Shown: piece by piece, positions 1 to 7,533 of the stretch
Layout: each line of letters begins with the position of its first letter
Position numbering within the stretch: position 1 is the stretch's first letter
DNA from: Omnitrophica WOR_2 bacterium RBG_13_41_10
Lineage (GTDB): Bacteria > Omnitrophota > Gorgyraeia > Gygaellales > Profunditerraquicolaceae
Length of the DNA: 15,209 nt
Direction: 5' to 3'
Assembly: GCA_001805465.1 (NCBI GenBank)
Contig: MHGH01000001.1
Location: forward strand, 35,017-50,225
Program-made: the position numbers and the translations under genes
Notes under the pieces: generated by a model
Databases searched by the model: none
What the model saw: only the letters and a program-made list of their open reading frames with translations
Told to the model about the DNA's origin: nothing

Positions 1-930
1 GCGGCTGTTGGGCTGATTCAGGGATATTTAAAGACAGCTACTTTGCGGGGCGCTTATTTATTTACAGGCGAAGAAGGAATAGGAAAATATCTGGCATCTT
101 GCGTATTAGCTAAGGCAGTAAATTGCCTTAATAAACAAATGGATGCCTGTGATAGTTGCCCTTCCTGTTTAAAGATTGATAAAAGAGAGCATCCCGACGT
201 GCATTTTATTGTTCCCGCAGATTCAGGCGCCATTAAGATAGAGTTCGCGCGCGAACTTAAAAAAGATGTTAACCTGAAAGCCTATGAAGCAAAAGTTAAA
301 GTATTTATTATTAATGACGCCCACTTGCTTACTGCCGAGGCCTCCGGCGCCCTTCTTAAAATATTAGAAGAGCCCTTAGGCAATACCCTGATTATTCTCA
401 TCACCGCAAAACCCAACCTTCTATTGAAAACCATTGTTTCCCGTTGCAAGGTAATCAGATTTCATCCCTTAAAAAGAAAGGCCCTTCAAGAGATGTTAGA
501 GAGTGATTATGCCTTAGATGGCGCCTTAAGCCATTTTTTGGCTTATTTTTCCGAAGGGAGAATCGGTGCAGCCTTAAAGTTAAAGGATACGGATATATTT
601 ACCAGGAAAAACAGGATTATCGATGAATTTACAGGCCCTGCCAATACTGATTACGGCAATTTTCTTGAAAATAAAAATGATTTGCCTTTAATTCTGAATA
701 TCTTAGCCGGTTGGATTAGAGATATTTATTTACTCCGCGTAGGCCTTCTACCTCTAGAGCTGATTAATTTGGACCGTAAAACTGATATATTGCGCCTTAC
801 CCATCGTTATACCTCTTTTAGTTTAGATGAAATGCTCAAGGCGGTTTCTGATTCGTCTTTATACTTACAAGAGAATATAAATGTTAAGCTATTGCTGTCT
901 AATTTAAAGGCGGAATTATGGAAAAAATGA
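1..930 (+). CDS. holB: DNA polymerase III delta-prime subunit, 5'-truncated
   Basis: Clamp-loader subunit that helps load the sliding clamp during chromosome replication. The reading frame is open to base 1, so the gene starts upstream of the window; the TTG at 43 is internal, because the residues before it (GYLKTAT) continue the family N-terminus. Seen: a P-loop-like GEEGIGK at about 67-87 that ends in Tyr where Ser/Thr is usual, suggesting weak or absent ATP binding as in many delta-prime proteins. A zinc-binding set of four Cys follows (codons at 124, 148, 157, 166; spacing Cx7CxxCxxC). Then come the LLKILEEP motif, a sensor-1 region and the SRC motif of the DnaX/HolB AAA+ fold. The C-terminal part is delta-prime-like and lacks the long tau extension. 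It overlaps ricT by 13 bp, the same neighbour as in Bacillus. The alternative, dnaX, is less likely because of the short C-terminus and the partner. Confidence 0.88.
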   Translation, partial: AAVGLIQGYLKTATLRGAYLFTGEEGIGKYLASCVLAKAVNCLNKQMDACDSCPSCLKIDKREHPDVHFIVPADSGAIKIEFARELKKDVNLKAYEAKVKVFIINDAHLLTAEASGALLKILEEPLGNTLIILITAKPNLLLKTIVSRCKVIRFHPLKRKALQEMLESDYALDGALSHFLAYFSEGRIGAALKLKDTDIFTRKNRIIDEFTGPANTDYGNFLENKNDLPLILNILAGWIRDIYLLRVGLLPLELINLDRKTDILRLTHRYTSFSLDEMLKAVSDSSLYLQENINVKLLLSNLKAELWKK

Positions 931-1706
931 TTTTAGTAAGATTGCGGGATTCCGGGCAAACCTATTTTTATAAATCCGTTGATTTAGAGGTAAAAGAAGG
1001 CACCTATGTTATTGTGGAGCACGATCGCGGCCTAGATTACGGACAGATCATTTCTCCCAAAGATGCAATATTGGGTACTGAATCCAAGGAGCCGCTAAAA
1101 AAAATACTGCGTATGGCTACGCAGGTAGATCTAAAGCAGATCGAAGAAAATCGGCTCAAGGCCAAAGAGGCATTTATCAGCTGTATAAAAAAGATAGACG
1201 AGCATAAATTAGAGATGAAATTAGTGCGGGCAGAATATTCCTTTGACCGCACCAAGATTATCTTTTACTTTACCGCTCCCGATAGGATTGACTTTCGCAA
1301 TTTAGTAAAAGACCTGGCTAAGATTTTTAAGGCCCGGATAGAATTAAGGCAGATCGGCGTCAGAGACGAAGCAAAGTTAATCGGAGGTTTTGGCCCCTGC
1401 GGCAGAGAGCTTTGTTGCGCGCGATTTTTAAAAGATTTTGAACCCGTAACTATTAAGATGGCCAAAGAAGAAGGCCTGCATTTAAACCCGCCAAAGATTT
1501 CCGGTTTATGCGGAAGGCTGATGTGCTGCCTGTATTTTGAATACGAAGTATATAAGGCGCTTTCCAAGGGCCTGCCACGGGAGGGTGAACGCGTCCATAT
1601 TCCGGAAGGTAAAGGCAAGGTCTTAAGCGTAAACGTGTTTAAACGCACGGCAACCATAGAATTAGAGGACGGCAGGCAGATCCAGGTCAATTATAAGCCG
1701 GTATGA
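918..1706 (+). CDS. ricT: PSP1-domain protein, RicT/YaaT family
   Basis: RicT-like regulator of 262 aa. In Bacillus, RicT acts with RicA and RicF in a complex carrying iron-sulfur clusters that influences RNase Y processing and development; the role here is inferred from family only. Seen: an N-terminal beta-rich region (about 1-50), a charged helix (about 70-100), the PSP1 domain (about 105-190), and two Cys clusters, GPCGRELCC (Cys161, 166, 167) and GLCGRLMCC (Cys198, 203, 204), typical of RicT. The C-terminus has a small KOW-like beta segment. The ATG at 918 lies inside the end of holB, with a weak AAGGCGG just upstream, so translational coupling is likely. No ricA or ricF is visible in this window. 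The holB-ricT pairing supports the assignment. Confidence 0.9.
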   Translation: MEKMILVRLRDSGQTYFYKSVDLEVKEGTYVIVEHDRGLDYGQIISPKDAILGTESKEPLKKILRMATQVDLKQIEENRLKAKEAFISCIKKIDEHKLEMKLVRAEYSFDRTKIIFYFTAPDRIDFRNLVKDLAKIFKARIELRQIGVRDEAKLIGGFGPCGRELCCARFLKDFEPVTIKMAKEEGLHLNPPKISGLCGRLMCCLYFEYEVYKALSKGLPREGERVHIPEGKGKVLSVNVFKRTATIELEDGRQIQVNYKPV

Positions 1707-3151
1707 GAAAAAAATTTTATATTACAACAGCAATCGATTATCCCTCGGCTCCACCGCATATCGGGCATGTTTATGAGAAAGTTTGTGCTGATGTTATTGC
1801 AAGATGGCATCGAAAGATCGGTGATGATGTATTTTTTTCCACAGGTACAGATGAACATGGGCAAAAGATACAAAGATACGCCTTAAAATCAAACGAAAAA
1901 CCTCAAGAGTTTGTTGAAAGAATGTCCCAGAAATTTATTGACCTTTGGGAGAAGTTAAATATATCTTATGATAAATTTGTAAGGACTACTCAAAGTCAAC
2001 ATATAGAAATTGTCCAAGATTTATTTAAAAAAATTTATGAAAAAGGCGATATTTATAAAGGGCTATATGAAGGATTATACTGTGTTGATTGTGAAAATTT
2101 TTATCCCGAGAAAGACTTAGAAGATGGTTTTTGCCCTATACACAATAAGAAAGTAGAAAAAATACAAGAAGAAAGTTATTTCTTCAAAATGAGTAAATAC
2201 CAAGAGAGGATTCTTGAGTATATTCGAGACAATAAAGATTTTATTCAGCCGCAAACAAGAAGAGATGAGATTATTAATAGGATAAAAGAGGGAATCAGAG
2301 ACTTAAGCATTTCTCGGTCTAGCTTTAACTGGGGGATCCCCCTTTCTATAGATAAAAGACATATAATTTTTGTTTGGTTCGATGCTTTGATAAATTATGT
2401 TTCTGTTTTAGAATATCCTAAAGAAAAATTTAGAAAATATTGGCCAGCAGATATCCATTTAATCGGCAAGGATATTTTATGGTTTCATGGAGTGGTTTGG
2501 TTGGCAATCTTATTGGCTGTTGATATTGAATTGCCCAGAAAAATTTTTGTGCACGGTTTCATTAATATCAAAGGAGAAAAAATAAGTAAAAGTAAGGGTA
2601 TTTTGGTTGATCCCGTAGAATTATTAACTAGATATGATGCAGATGCCTTAAGGTATTTTTTACTCAGAGAAATTAGTTTTGGAGAAGATGGTGATTTTTC
2701 CGAAGACGCTTTAATTAAGCGTATCAACAGTGACCTTGCCAACGATTTAGGTAACCTTGTTTATAGGACACTAACAATGGTAGAGAAGTATTTTAATGGA
2801 TACGTCCCTTACGGCGATATTTTAGATAAAAAATGGAAACAAAAATTAGATGGATTTTCAGGTGATATTAATCTCTGTATGTCAAATCTAGATTTTAACT
2901 TAGCATTAGAGAAAATCTGGGAGCTAATTAATATGGCGAATAAATATATAGAAGATACTAAGCCTTGGAATTTGCTAAAGGAAAACAAGGCCGAAGAACT
3001 GAAAGAATTTATATGCGTATTGATTGAGGTGATAAGAAAAGTTGCCGATGAAATTTCGCCTTTTATGCCAAATACTGCTAAGTCTATTCTAGAACAGATA
3101 GGTAAAGATGCAATTAAAAAAGGCAAACCTCTATTTCCTCGTATAGAATAA
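1703..3151 (+). CDS. metG: Methionyl-tRNA synthetase
   Basis: Class I aminoacyl-tRNA synthetase charging tRNA-Met; 482 aa, cytoplasmic. Seen: the HIGH signature in APPHIGH (residues 19-22), the KISKS form of KMSKS (293-297), and a single zinc knuckle with Cys127, Cys130, Cys144 and His147 in the connective-peptide region. A WGIP motif and a helical anticodon-binding C-terminus follow. It ends after the anticodon-binding domain, so the EMAP-like tRNA-binding domain that many bacterial MetRS carry at the C-terminus is absent. The ATG overlaps the ricT stop as ATGA with no Shine-Dalgarno, so it is probably coupled. Base composition looks more AT-rich than ricT: five sampled 60-nt stretches had 14, 17, 16, 25 and 19 G+C, against 28-30 in two ricT stretches. 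This may reflect a separate origin of the allele. Confidence 0.95.
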   Translation: MRKKFYITTAIDYPSAPPHIGHVYEKVCADVIARWHRKIGDDVFFSTGTDEHGQKIQRYALKSNEKPQEFVERMSQKFIDLWEKLNISYDKFVRTTQSQHIEIVQDLFKKIYEKGDIYKGLYEGLYCVDCENFYPEKDLEDGFCPIHNKKVEKIQEESYFFKMSKYQERILEYIRDNKDFIQPQTRRDEIINRIKEGIRDLSISRSSFNWGIPLSIDKRHIIFVWFDALINYVSVLEYPKEKFRKYWPADIHLIGKDILWFHGVVWLAILLAVDIELPRKIFVHGFINIKGEKISKSKGILVDPVELLTRYDADALRYFLLREISFGEDGDFSEDALIKRINSDLANDLGNLVYRTLTMVEKYFNGYVPYGDILDKKWKQKLDGFSGDINLCMSNLDFNLALEKIWELINMANKYIEDTKPWNLLKENKAEELKEFICVLIEVIRKVADEISPFMPNTAKSILEQIGKDAIKKGKPLFPRIE

Positions 3152-3156
3152 TCCCC

Positions 3157-3921
3157 ATGGACTACATAGACACGCATTGCCATCTGGATTTTCCCGAATT
3201 TGACCATGACAGGCAGGAAGTTATCCAACGAGCAAGAAAAGAGGGCCTAAGTTATATTATTAATATCGGTTCAAGTATAAAGGGCTCTAGGAAGTCAGTA
3301 GAATTAGCTAATGAATATGATTTTATTTATGCTAGCGTAGGTATTCATCCCCATGAAGCAGATAAGGCGGGAGAAAAACAAATAGATATTTTAAAGGAAT
3401 TGGCAGATAATCCAAAAGTCGTAGCTATAGGAGAAATAGGCCTGGATTATTACAGGAATTATTCTAAAACAGAAAATCAAAAGTCTCTTTTTTTAGATCT
3501 GGTAAAACTGGCCAAAGATTTAGGATTACCTGTTGTTATCCATAACCGTCAGGCAGAAAGCGATGTTTTAAAAGTTCTAAAAGAAGCTATGCCCATACAG
3601 GCAGTGATACACTGTTTTTCCGCAGATGAAAAGTTTTTAAAAGAAATTCTGGATTTAGGCTTTTTTGTTTCCTATACCTGTAACATTACCTATAAGAAAG
3701 CGCAAAATTTAAGGGATTTGGTGGAAAAAACCCCTCTGGATAGAATTTTTTTAGAGACAGATGCTCCATATTTGCCTCCGGAGGGATTGCGCGGTAAGAG
3801 AAATGAGCCGTTTTGGGTAAAGCGCTTGGCTGGGGAGATAGCAAAGATTAAAAATACTACAGGCGAAGAAGTAGCTAAAATTACTACACAGAACGCCAAG
3901 GCCTTTTTTAAACTAAAATGA
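3157..3921 (+). CDS. tatD: TatD-family metal-dependent DNase
   Basis: TatD/YcfH-type hydrolase of 254 aa, a TIM-barrel amidohydrolase-fold nuclease. Characterised family members act on DNA (3'-5' exonuclease), but the physiological substrate is not settled. Seen: DTHCHLD with metal ligands His7 and His9, GEIGLDYY with Glu93, VIHNR with His129, IHCFS with His152, and LETDAPYLPPEG with Asp202. All expected metal ligands are therefore present and the length is normal. It begins 5 bp after metG without a visible Shine-Dalgarno. The metG-tatD adjacency is conserved in many bacteria, including Bacillus, and supports the call. The end overlaps the next gene by 4 bp. Confidence 0.93.
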   Translation: MDYIDTHCHLDFPEFDHDRQEVIQRARKEGLSYIINIGSSIKGSRKSVELANEYDFIYASVGIHPHEADKAGEKQIDILKELADNPKVVAIGEIGLDYYRNYSKTENQKSLFLDLVKLAKDLGLPVVIHNRQAESDVLKVLKEAMPIQAVIHCFSADEKFLKEILDLGFFVSYTCNITYKKAQNLRDLVEKTPLDRIFLETDAPYLPPEGLRGKRNEPFWVKRLAGEIAKIKNTTGEEVAKITTQNAKAFFKLK

Positions 3922-5036
3922 AAAGTATTATTTCTATTGTAAAATGTCAAGATTATGATCAGCAAAGGGTTTTTCAGGCTACCAAAAAAGCCCTAGATTT
4001 AATCGGAGGTATCAATAGTTTCATTAAACCCCAGAGTAAGGTATTGGTCAAGCCCAATCTCTTATTGGCTATCGAGCCTGAAACGGCAGTAGATACTCAT
4101 CCGGAAGTTGTGCGGGCAGTAGTGAAGCTTTTAAAAGAAATTCAGTGCCATATTTATCTAGGCGATGGGCCCAATGTTTGGGGCAACCAAATAGAGAACT
4201 TAGAAGGAGTTTACCGCAGATCCGGGATGAAACAAATTTGTGATGAAGAAGGTGTAGAGTTAGTGAATTTTGACAAAAGGCGCTGGCGTAAAAAATTTCC
4301 CTTAACTACCTGGCTTGACCATTGCGATTACCTTGTTTCGGTCCCTAAATTTAAGACACATAGCTTTACCGTTTTTTCAGGAGCCATTAAAAATCTTTTT
4401 GGTTTGGTTTGCGGTACCTATAAGACGGAGCTGCATAAACAATATTTTAAACGAGAGGATTTTTCTAAAATGTTAGTGGATATTTTAGAAGAGGTAAAGC
4501 CGGCATTAACTGTTATTGACGGAATTATTTCTCTGGAAGGAGACGGGCCGGGAACCAGCGGTAAGCCGCGCCATACCGGGCTATTATTTGCAGGCCAAGA
4601 TTGCGTTGCTTTGGATAGTATTCTATCCGTAATTATGGGTTTAAAAGCCGATGAAATTTTAACTACCAAAGAAGCTGCAAAGAGGGGATTAGGTATAAGC
4701 GACATTAAGGCTATTGAATTAAAAGGGGAGCGCTTAGAAAATGTAATACAAAGGCTTTTTAAGCTGCCCGCCACTTCCCTTAAATACCGCATTCCTCAGC
4801 CGGTTGTAGAATTAGCTAAGAAGCTGATAAAGTATTATCCTTGTGTTGAGCGTGATAATTGTACCAAGTGCGCTAGCTGTATTAAGGCCTGTCCTACTAA
4901 GGCTATAAGTATGCAGAAAAAAGGAATTGCCTTTAATTATAAAAAATGCATTGCTTGTTTTTGCTGCCAGGAGGCCTGTTCTAATGCAGCGATAAAAACC
5001 AAAAAGAGTATTTTAGCCAAAATAATTGGTTTGTAG
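3918..5036 (+). CDS. DUF362 protein with C-terminal 2[4Fe-4S] ferredoxin domain
   Basis: 372 aa protein of unknown biochemical role. Seen: the DUF362 domain (about 5-265) with KPNLL near 45, a GDGPNVWGN segment near 82, VPKFKTHSF near 142, an IKNLFG segment near 157 and DGIISLEGDGPGTSG near 201. It is followed by a bacterial ferredoxin domain with two complete CxxCxxCxxxC motifs: Cys315, 318, 321, 325 and Cys344, 347, 350, 354. The second cluster is followed by Ser rather than the usual Pro. No signal peptide or membrane segment is seen. It overlaps tatD by 4 bp (ATGA) and lies 13 bp before mtnA, so it is part of the housekeeping operon. An electron-transfer role is inferred from the clusters only; no partner oxidoreductase is in the window. 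Confidence 0.85.
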   Translation: MKSIISIVKCQDYDQQRVFQATKKALDLIGGINSFIKPQSKVLVKPNLLLAIEPETAVDTHPEVVRAVVKLLKEIQCHIYLGDGPNVWGNQIENLEGVYRRSGMKQICDEEGVELVNFDKRRWRKKFPLTTWLDHCDYLVSVPKFKTHSFTVFSGAIKNLFGLVCGTYKTELHKQYFKREDFSKMLVDILEEVKPALTVIDGIISLEGDGPGTSGKPRHTGLLFAGQDCVALDSILSVIMGLKADEILTTKEAAKRGLGISDIKAIELKGERLENVIQRLFKLPATSLKYRIPQPVVELAKKLIKYYPCVERDNCTKCASCIKACPTKAISMQKKGIAFNYKKCIACFCCQEACSNAAIKTKKSILAKIIGL

Positions 5037-5049
5037 AGAGGAGAAATTT

Positions 5050-6120
5050 ATGCATATCCGGACCATAGCATGGCAGCGCGATGCCGTTAAAATTATTGAC
5101 CAGACAAAATTACCGCAAAGGTTAGAGTATCTTTATATCAAAGATTTAAAATCTCTCTGGCAGGCCATAAAGCTGATGCGGATAAGGGGGGCACCGGCAT
5201 TAGGTGCAGCAGCGGCTTTGGGGGTTTATTTGGGCATTAGAGATAGCAAAACAAAAGATTTCAAACAATTTAAAAAAGAATTAGAAAAGGCAATTTCATT
5301 TTTAGGGACCTCGCGTCCTACGGCAAGAAACCTTTTCTGGGGCTTGGAAAGGATGCATCGTGCCGCCACAATCAATAAGGACAAGGCCATCCCCAGAATA
5401 AAAGAGATTTTATTCAAAGAAGCGCAAAAGATAATAGAAGAAGATAGAGTTACTTGCCGTAGAATAGGCTATTACGGAGCTAAATTAATTAAAGATAAAG
5501 ATACGATATTAACTATCTGTAACGCCGGTATTTTAGCTACCATAGATTATGGCACTGCCTTAGGGGTGGTTTATCGCGCTAAAGAAGAAAAAAAGAGAAT
5601 CAAAGTTTATGCCTGCGAAACTAGGCCAATGTTGCAAGGTAGCCGCCTGACCACCTGGGAACTAAAGAAGAATGGTATCGATGTTACGCTTATCTGCGAT
5701 AATATGGCAGCAACCCTGATGAGGCAGGGCAAAATTACTAAAGTAATTACCGGGGCCGACAGAATAGCGGCAAATGGAGACAGCGCCAACAAGATAGGCA
5801 CCTATAATTTAGCCGTATTAAGCCGCTATCATAAGGTGCCTTTTTTTGTAGCTGCACCCGCATCTACTTTTGACCTTTCCATAAAGTCAGGTAAAAGTAT
5901 TCCTATTGAACAACGTAGCGAAAGAGAAGTAACGGAGCTATTTTTTAAGCTCCCTATCGCAGAAAAAAATATCAAAGTATTTAACCCTGCCTTTGATGTT
6001 ACCGATAATGCATTAATCACGGCTATAATTACCGATAAGGGCATCATCCGCCCGCCGTATTTTAAGAATATTAGGAAAATAATTAAGAATATTTTTAGGG
6101 ACACCCTTAGCTTTGGCTGA
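5050..6120 (+). CDS. mtnA: S-methyl-5-thioribose-1-phosphate isomerase
   Basis: Methionine-salvage enzyme converting methylthioribose-1-phosphate to methylthioribulose-1-phosphate; eIF2B-like fold, 356 aa. Seen: RIRGAPALG (45-53), RPTARNL (89-95), TICNAGILAT with the expected catalytic Cys158, ETRPMLQGSRLTTWEL (190-205), DNMAATLM (217-224), and GADRIAANGD with the expected catalytic Asp237, then STFD and NPAFDVT. I chose the ATG at 5050 because an AGAGGAG ribosome-binding site lies 5-12 bases upstream; an in-frame TTG at 5026 inside the previous gene is less likely. This is one of only two strong Shine-Dalgarno sites seen in the window. The last residues and stop codon lie in a palindromic repeat (6097-6132). 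No other salvage gene is visible, so related aldose substrates remain possible. Confidence 0.92.
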   Translation: MHIRTIAWQRDAVKIIDQTKLPQRLEYLYIKDLKSLWQAIKLMRIRGAPALGAAAALGVYLGIRDSKTKDFKQFKKELEKAISFLGTSRPTARNLFWGLERMHRAATINKDKAIPRIKEILFKEAQKIIEEDRVTCRRIGYYGAKLIKDKDTILTICNAGILATIDYGTALGVVYRAKEEKKRIKVYACETRPMLQGSRLTTWELKKNGIDVTLICDNMAATLMRQGKITKVITGADRIAANGDSANKIGTYNLAVLSRYHKVPFFVAAPASTFDLSIKSGKSIPIEQRSEREVTELFFKLPIAEKNIKVFNPAFDVTDNALITAIITDKGIIRPPYFKNIRKIIKNIFRDTLSFG

Positions 6121-6132
6121 AAGGGTGTCCCT
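6097..6132 (+). repeat. Perfect 12-bp inverted repeat across the mtnA stop codon
   Basis: The arms at 6097-6108 (AGGGACACCCTT) and 6121-6132 are exact reverse complements around a 12-nt loop that ends with the mtnA stop codon. No T-tract follows on either strand, so it does not look like an intrinsic terminator. It resembles short REP-like palindromes, but this is inference from one copy. Confidence 0.7.
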
Positions 6133-6141
6133 GATGGTCGT

Positions 6142-7047
6142 ATGAATATACCAATAACTAAAATCGGTGAATTTGGTTTAATCGAAAGGTTTAGAAAACA
6201 GCTGAAGACTGATTCCTCGGTAATTGTAGGCAGCGGCGATGACTGCGCGGTTTTAGAGTTTAACCGGGATAATTACCTTTTGTTTACCTGCGACACAATA
6301 ATCGAAGGCATAGATTTTAGCGGAAAAACTCTACCGTATCTAGTAGGTAGAAAGTCCCTTGCCACTAGCTTAAGCGATATTGCTGCCTGCGCTGGTAAAG
6401 CGCGTTATGCATTAGTAACTATTGGGTTACCTAAAAAATCATCTTTAAGAAAAATAGAGGAAATATCCCGGGGGATTTTTGATTTAGCGAAAAAATATCA
6501 AGTAAATATTGTAGGTGGAGACATAAGTCGAGCCAAGCAGTTATTTATTGATACCAGTGTCTTAGGGACGGTAGAAAAGAAAGCTTTAGTTTTAAGAAAG
6601 GGCGCAAAAAAGGGGGATATAATTTTTGTCAGCGGAAAATTAGGCGGGTCTATAAAAGGAAAACACCTTGAGTTTACGCCTCGCATCAAAGAAGCCAGGT
6701 TCTTAGTAAAAAACTTTAAGTTAAATTCTATGATTGATATTTCTGACGGCCTCATTCAGGATTTAGCGCATATCCTAAAACAAAGCTGCGCTGGAGCCTT
6801 TTTATACGAAGAGTTAATTCCTTTGGCAAGACAGGCCTCTGGTATCGACGATGCTCTTTACGCAGGAGAAGACTTTGAATTGCTTTTTACTTTGCCTCTA
6901 GACGAAGCGCGGAAACTTAATGCTATGAAGAAAAAATTTCCTTTTTGGCCTATCGGAGAAATCGTAGAGCAAAAATATGGCTTAAGGTTAGTGGATAAAA
7001 AAGGTAAGGATAAAATATTAAAAATAAAAGGATTCCGGCATTTTTAA
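6142..7047 (+). CDS. thiL: Thiamine-monophosphate kinase
   Basis: Phosphorylates thiamine monophosphate to thiamine diphosphate, the last step of cofactor synthesis; AIRS/PurM-like ATPase, 301 aa, slightly short for the family. Seen: GSGDDCAVL with the metal-binding Asp pair (33-34), CDTIIEGIDF (50-59; the family more often has His at the next-to-last place), SDIAA (78-82), VGGDIS (124-129), DISDGL (199-204) and the GEDFELLF signature (242-249). The ATG at 6142 follows mtnA by 21 bp and has no clear Shine-Dalgarno; an ATG at 6134 is out of frame. It is 3 bp upstream of tsaE, which supports cotranscription. Confidence 0.93.
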   Translation: MNIPITKIGEFGLIERFRKQLKTDSSVIVGSGDDCAVLEFNRDNYLLFTCDTIIEGIDFSGKTLPYLVGRKSLATSLSDIAACAGKARYALVTIGLPKKSSLRKIEEISRGIFDLAKKYQVNIVGGDISRAKQLFIDTSVLGTVEKKALVLRKGAKKGDIIFVSGKLGGSIKGKHLEFTPRIKEARFLVKNFKLNSMIDISDGLIQDLAHILKQSCAGAFLYEELIPLARQASGIDDALYAGEDFELLFTLPLDEARKLNAMKKKFPFWPIGEIVEQKYGLRLVDKKGKDKILKIKGFRHF

Positions 7048-7050
7048 ATT

Positions 7051-7533
7051 ATGCAGATAATCTCAAATGCCAGGCAGGCTACTTTAAAAATAGGCAAGGC
7101 CTTAGCTAAAAAATTAAAAAAAGGCGATATCGTTTGTTTATTTGGCCAGTTAGGCTCAGGCAAGACCGTTTTAGCTAAAGGGATAGCATCGGGTTTAGGC
7201 ATAGATAAGAAAGATATTATTAGCCCTACCTTTGTCTTAATCCGCGAATATAAAAAAGGGAGGCTACCGTTTTATCACTTTGATCTATATAGGTTAGCCA
7301 ACCCGCGGGAAATTCTGGCATTAGGATATGAAGAATATTTAGAGGCAGGCGGTTTGGTATTGATAGAATGGGCAGATAGGTTAAAAGGTTACTTACCAGG
7401 CGAATATCTAAAGATAGAGCTTATCATAAAAAATGAAAAAAAGAGATTATTAAGGTTTTCTGCTTACGGCAGGCGTTATCAAGATTTACTCAAGGCATTT
7501 ATGCAGGACATTGCAAAGAATGGTAGTTTCTAA
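7051..7533 (+). CDS. tsaE: tRNA t6A synthesis ATPase TsaE
   Basis: ATPase of the TsaB-TsaD-TsaE system that installs threonylcarbamoyl on A37 of ANN-decoding tRNAs. 160 aa. Seen: Walker A GQLGSGKT (32-39), ISPTFVLIREY (57-67), FYHFDLYR (74-81) and the IEWADR motif (105-110), all family hallmarks. It starts 3 bp after thiL with no visible Shine-Dalgarno. Its 3' end overlaps the convergent response-regulator gene by 48 bp, with no terminator in the junction. tsaB lies about 750 bp further on the same strand, separated from it by the regulator; tsaD is not in the window. Confidence 0.95.
   Translation: MQIISNARQATLKIGKALAKKLKKGDIVCLFGQLGSGKTVLAKGIASGLGIDKKDIISPTFVLIREYKKGRLPFYHFDLYRLANPREILALGYEEYLEAGGLVLIEWADRLKGYLPGEYLKIELIIKNEKKRLLRFSAYGRRYQDLLKAFMQDIAKNGSF

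Noticed and set aside
43..45. TTG as the start of holB
   Set aside because: The frame is open to base 1 and upstream residues fit the family, so the gene is truncated by the window edge.
2331..2342. GGGGGATCCCCC palindrome in metG
   Set aside because: It encodes the conserved WGIPL segment, is short, and has no T-tract; explained by coding sequence.
2809..3228. 139-codon minus-strand reading frame across metG/tatD
   Set aside because: It lies antisense to well-supported genes and shows no recognisable domain; shadow frame.
5026..5049. TTG start extending mtnA by eight residues
   Set aside because: The extra residues are encoded over the end of the previous gene and the Shine-Dalgarno; the ATG at 5050 has correct spacing.
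6097..6132. Palindrome after mtnA as an intrinsic terminator
   Set aside because: No T-run follows on either strand, and thiL starts 10 bp later in the same operon.
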